64,000 nt of DNA, taken from the NCBI RefSeq assembly GCF_001649575.2, contig NC_051449.1, positions 13,516,374-13,580,373 on the forward strand, in the 5' to 3' direction. Each line of letters opens with the position of its first letter. Positions within the stretch are counted from its first letter, which is position 1. Positions 63,959 to 64,000 of the stretch are shown here, in pieces. Under the pieces are notes generated by a model. The model ran no database searches and was not told the origin of the DNA. It saw only the letters and a program-made list of their open reading frames with translations. Source of the DNA: Kryptolebias marmoratus (Eukaryota > Chordata > Actinopteri > Cyprinodontiformes > Rivulidae). The position numbers and the translations under genes were made by a program.

Positions 63959-64000
63959 GTTAGTGCTCTATTATCTTGGCACATTCATGCAGGTTATTGG

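Overview
The window is vertebrate nuclear DNA, almost certainly from a ray-finned (teleost) fish. The evidence is small GT-AG split exons in an AT-rich background, very many (TG)n/(CA)n tracts, several interspersed repeats of types common in teleosts, a decayed Tc1-like transposon, and a block of genes (slc25a42, armc6, a mau2 relic, gatad2a) that corresponds to human 19p13.11. I cannot fix the species. The assembly has N runs at 619-656 and 2831-2904 and single Ns near 9070 and 20807.

Layout. 1-2.1 kb is non-coding. 2.2-3.6 kb looks like a plus-strand promoter with a short exon. A second exon at 4.72 kb and possible later exons at 11.66 kb and 21.05 kb may form one long transcription unit that I could not identify. 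4.8-21 kb has no recognisable protein-coding exon, but holds microsatellites, a cluster of octamer (ATGCAAAT) motifs and YY1-like motifs. 23.7-31.8 kb holds slc25a42 on the minus strand (seven coding exons, 325 aa, mitochondrial coenzyme A carrier) with a long probable 3' UTR and an upstream CpG-rich promoter. 34.0-37.3 kb holds armc6 on the minus strand (seven coding exons, 470 aa). 37.97-40.1 kb on the plus strand holds a broken, intron-containing copy of mau2 (cohesin loader subunit). 40.1-48.5 kb is non-coding, with a minisatellite, a dispersed repeat family and a Tc1-like element. 48.6-49.3 kb is a CpG-island promoter that most likely starts gatad2a. The coding exons of gatad2a are at 59.57, 62.03, 62.33 and 63.88 kb and the gene runs off the right edge.

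The genes do not form an operon. Slc25a42 works in mitochondrial coenzyme A supply. Armc6 is an armadillo protein of poorly known role. Gatad2a (p66-alpha) is a scaffold of the NuRD repressor complex. In human, MAU2 lies directly beside GATAD2A. Here the same neighbour is present as a relic, which is the most notable feature of the window and suggests a decaying duplicate in its ancestral position.

All exon boundaries were read by eye from splice sites, reading-frame continuity and remembered family sequences. No database search was possible.
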